From an uncultured Lachnospiraceae bacterium (GTDB lineage: Bacteria; Bacillota; Clostridia; Lachnospirales; Lachnospiraceae): a DNA stretch of 14,087 bases. Below the pieces are notes generated by a model, which saw only the letters and a list, made by a program, of their open reading frames with translations, did not search any database and was not told the origin of the DNA. The stretch covers positions 1-14,087 of the forward strand of contig CADCQU010000029.1 in the NCBI GenBank assembly GCA_902803635.1, given 5' to 3'. A program made the position numbers and the translations under genes. Of the stretch, positions 12,944 through 14,087 are shown one piece after another. Within the stretch, counting starts at the first letter, position 1; the number at the start of each line of letters is the position of its first letter.

Positions 12944-13960
12944 TCACCGAAGTCTTTCCATATAATACGGCAGCACCGGCTCGAACTTGACCCCGTACCA
13001 GTGCGCGGGGTCGTCCTGCGTGTTTTCGAGGCACCGCACCGTAAAATCGGCCGCAATCCGCGCCGCCTCGCCCGGCGTCTTCCCGTGGAGACTCGCCCCC
13101 ACAAAGGCCGACGCAAAAACATCCCCCGTCCCGTGGCTCCCGTGCAGAAACCGTTTATGCTGGTAATAGTCAAAATCTTCCGGCAAATGTCCCGAAAGCT
13201 TTCCCGCAGAACCATCCTCCGAAAATGCCTCCCCTGAAGCACCCCTCTCATGACCTGTACCCGCCACACAAAGTGCAGGCCTGTCATCCTGAGCGAAGCG
13301 AAGGATCCCGTGAGGTTCTGCTGCATCCCTATCGTTTTCCCTGCAACAGTCCTCTATGGAAACACGATGCTCCGAAACCACCACCCCCGTGGTTCCCCGC
13401 TCATAACTCACGCCCGTAAGCACCACCGTCTTCGCCCCATTTGCATGGAGGGCGGCCAGCATTTGCCGAATATAGGCCTCATCGTACTCCTCCCGGTACT
13501 CCGTCCCGGTCAGAAGGCAGGCCTCCGTAAGGTTCGGAAGGATCACGTCCGCCGCAAAGACCAGCTTCCGCATCTCCTCGACAAAGGCCTTGTCGAAGCC
13601 CGTGTAGAGCCGCCCGTTGTCCGCCATCGCGGGGTCGACGTAGCTCACCGCGCCGGGCCTCCGGAAATCCTCCAGAATCTGCAGTACCAGGTCTACCTGC
13701 TTTGCATTTCCGAGATACCCAGTATACACCGCATCGAACGTAATCCGCTCCCTCTTCCAGTGCGCTGCCACCTTGGGCATGTCGTCCGTAAGGTCCCGAA
13801 AGGTAAAGCCCGCCCGGAAGGCCGTATGCGCCGAGAGCACGGCCGAGGGCAGAACGCACGCCTCATGCCCCGCCGCCGAAAGGATCGGCAGGGCCACCGT
13901 CAGCGAGCACTGCCCCACGCACGAAATATCCTGCACCGTCAAAACCCTTTTGTACGCCAT
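12944..13960 (-). CDS. PdxY-type pyridoxal/pyridoxamine kinase with in-frame repeat insertion
   Basis: A 338-residue ribokinase-fold enzyme that phosphorylates the 5'-hydroxyl of vitamin B6 forms in the cytoplasm for cofactor salvage. Family marks: DISCVGQCSLTVALPI at 11-26, AVLSAHTAF at 40-48, FRDLTDDM at 54-61, YTGYLG at 79-84, DPAMADNG at 109-116, PNLTEACLLTG at 142-152 and the anion-hole/catalytic SHGTGDVFASAF at 275-286 with Asp280. Relatives are about 280-290 residues long. The excess, roughly residues 198-261, lies between VVVSE and FDYYQHKR, where ATP-site kinases have a variable loop. Residues 213-227 are encoded by the family 1 repeat (13280-13323). The frame stays open and the catalytic end is intact, so the enzyme is probably functional. 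The ATG at 13958-13960 has GGGAGG upstream and lies within a GGCAAATG motif. Confidence 0.9.
   Translation of the reverse strand: MAYKRVLTVQDISCVGQCSLTVALPILSAAGHEACVLPSAVLSAHTAFRAGFTFRDLTDDMPKVAAHWKRERITFDAVYTGYLGNAKQVDLVLQILEDFRRPGAVSYVDPAMADNGRLYTGFDKAFVEEMRKLVFAADVILPNLTEACLLTGTEYREEYDEAYIRQMLAALHANGAKTVVLTGVSYERGTTGVVVSEHRVSIEDCCRENDRDAAEPHGILRFAQDDRPALCVAGTGHERGASGEAFSEDGSAGKLSGHLPEDFDYYQHKRFLHGSHGTGDVFASAFVGASLHGKTPGEAARIAADFTVRCLENTQDDPAHWYGVKFEPVLPYYMERLR
13280..13323. repeat. Family 1 repeat inside the vitamin B6 kinase gene
   Basis: The plus strand reads CTGTCATCCTGAGCGAAGCG, then AAGGATCCCGTGAGG. It aligns with the left arm of the element at 10713-10750 with few changes. No right arm is visible nearby. 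It is in the same orientation relative to transcription as the copies between the exporter genes, but is read in a different frame. Confidence 0.85.
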
Positions 13961-13987
13961 TTGCCAACCTCCCGAATTCTTTCCCCT

Positions 13988-14016
13988 TTTATATCACTCC
14001 CACGACAAAGTTACAA
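13988..14016 (-). promoter_or_regulatory. Promoter of the vitamin B6 kinase gene
   Basis: Minus strand: -35 TTGTAA (14011-14016), a 17-base spacer, and -10 TATAAA (13988-13993), about 28 bases before the ATG. The spacing is ideal and the leader short. Confidence 0.6.
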
Positions 14017-14025
14017 CCCCCAATC

Positions 14026-14037
14026 GGGCAGCTGCCC
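14026..14037. other. 12-bp perfect palindrome upstream of the kinase promoter
   Basis: GGGCAGCTGCCC lies ten bases upstream of the -35 hexamer. It could be an operator half-site pair or the stem of a terminator for a gene beyond the window edge. No T-run follows on either strand. Nothing else is recognisable in the last 50 bases. Confidence 0.3.
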
Positions 14038-14087
14038 CGGTTTCATGCTGCCAAACGTTACCGTTCAGGTGACCCCGTATAAAGCCG

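Noticed and set aside
12944..13960. Vitamin B6 kinase as a frameshifted pseudogene
   Set aside because: The frame is continuous through the insert and the catalytic SHGTGD segment and C-terminus are intact.
381..13965. GGCAAATG excess as plain codon usage
   Set aside because: It is read in several frames on both strands, and Ala-Asn pairs use GCA AAT only when the next base completes the motif.

Overview
The window is GC-rich DNA carrying ten convincing protein genes, all on the minus strand. I saw no rRNA, tRNA, CRISPR array, transposase or integrase. The gene families (DUF5685, DeoD-type phosphorylase, heterodimeric ABC exporter, secreted Fn3 proteins, bacterial serpin), purine-rich Shine-Dalgarno sites and sigma-A-like promoters point to a Bacillota bacterium, probably class Clostridia and perhaps Lachnospiraceae. 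This is inference from protein character, not from a marker gene.

Layout in the direction of transcription, from the right end to the left: a PdxY-type pyridoxal/pyridoxamine kinase (13960-12944); a secreted serpin with PPC-like and Fn3-like front domains (12837-10912); a 371-base gap holding a repeat element, a strong terminator and a promoter; a seven-helix DUF218/YdcF membrane protein (10540-8915); two ABC half-exporters (8840-7014 and 6787-4997); mtnA (4914-3847); deoD (3633-2902); a secreted three-domain Fn3-like protein (2736-1738); a two-helix zinc-ribbon membrane protein (1608-1192); and a DUF5685 protein (1028-189).

The YdcF gene and the exporter probably form one transcript. The two half-exporters look like a TM287/288 or BmrC/BmrD-type heterodimer, because the first has a degenerate catalytic site. 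DeoD and MtnA are neighbours and could act in series on nucleoside-derived sugar phosphates. The two secreted Fn3-bearing proteins face the outside of the cell.

Two families of interspersed repeat have entered or edged genes. One family (core TGTCATTCTGAGCGAAGCG) was tandemly duplicated at the exporter gene junction, where it makes a 77-codon frame joined by ATGA overlaps at both ends. It also sits in frame inside the vitamin B6 kinase. The other (core CTCCCCCTCAAGGGGGAG) supplies the stop codon of the DUF5685 gene.

The most striking signal is not a gene. The octamer GGCAAATG occurs 20 times in 14 kb, ten times in each orientation, against about 0.4 expected by chance. Codon choice appears bent to keep it. 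It behaves like a genome-wide DNA signature, similar in density to uptake sequences or HIP1, and I do not recognise it as a described one.
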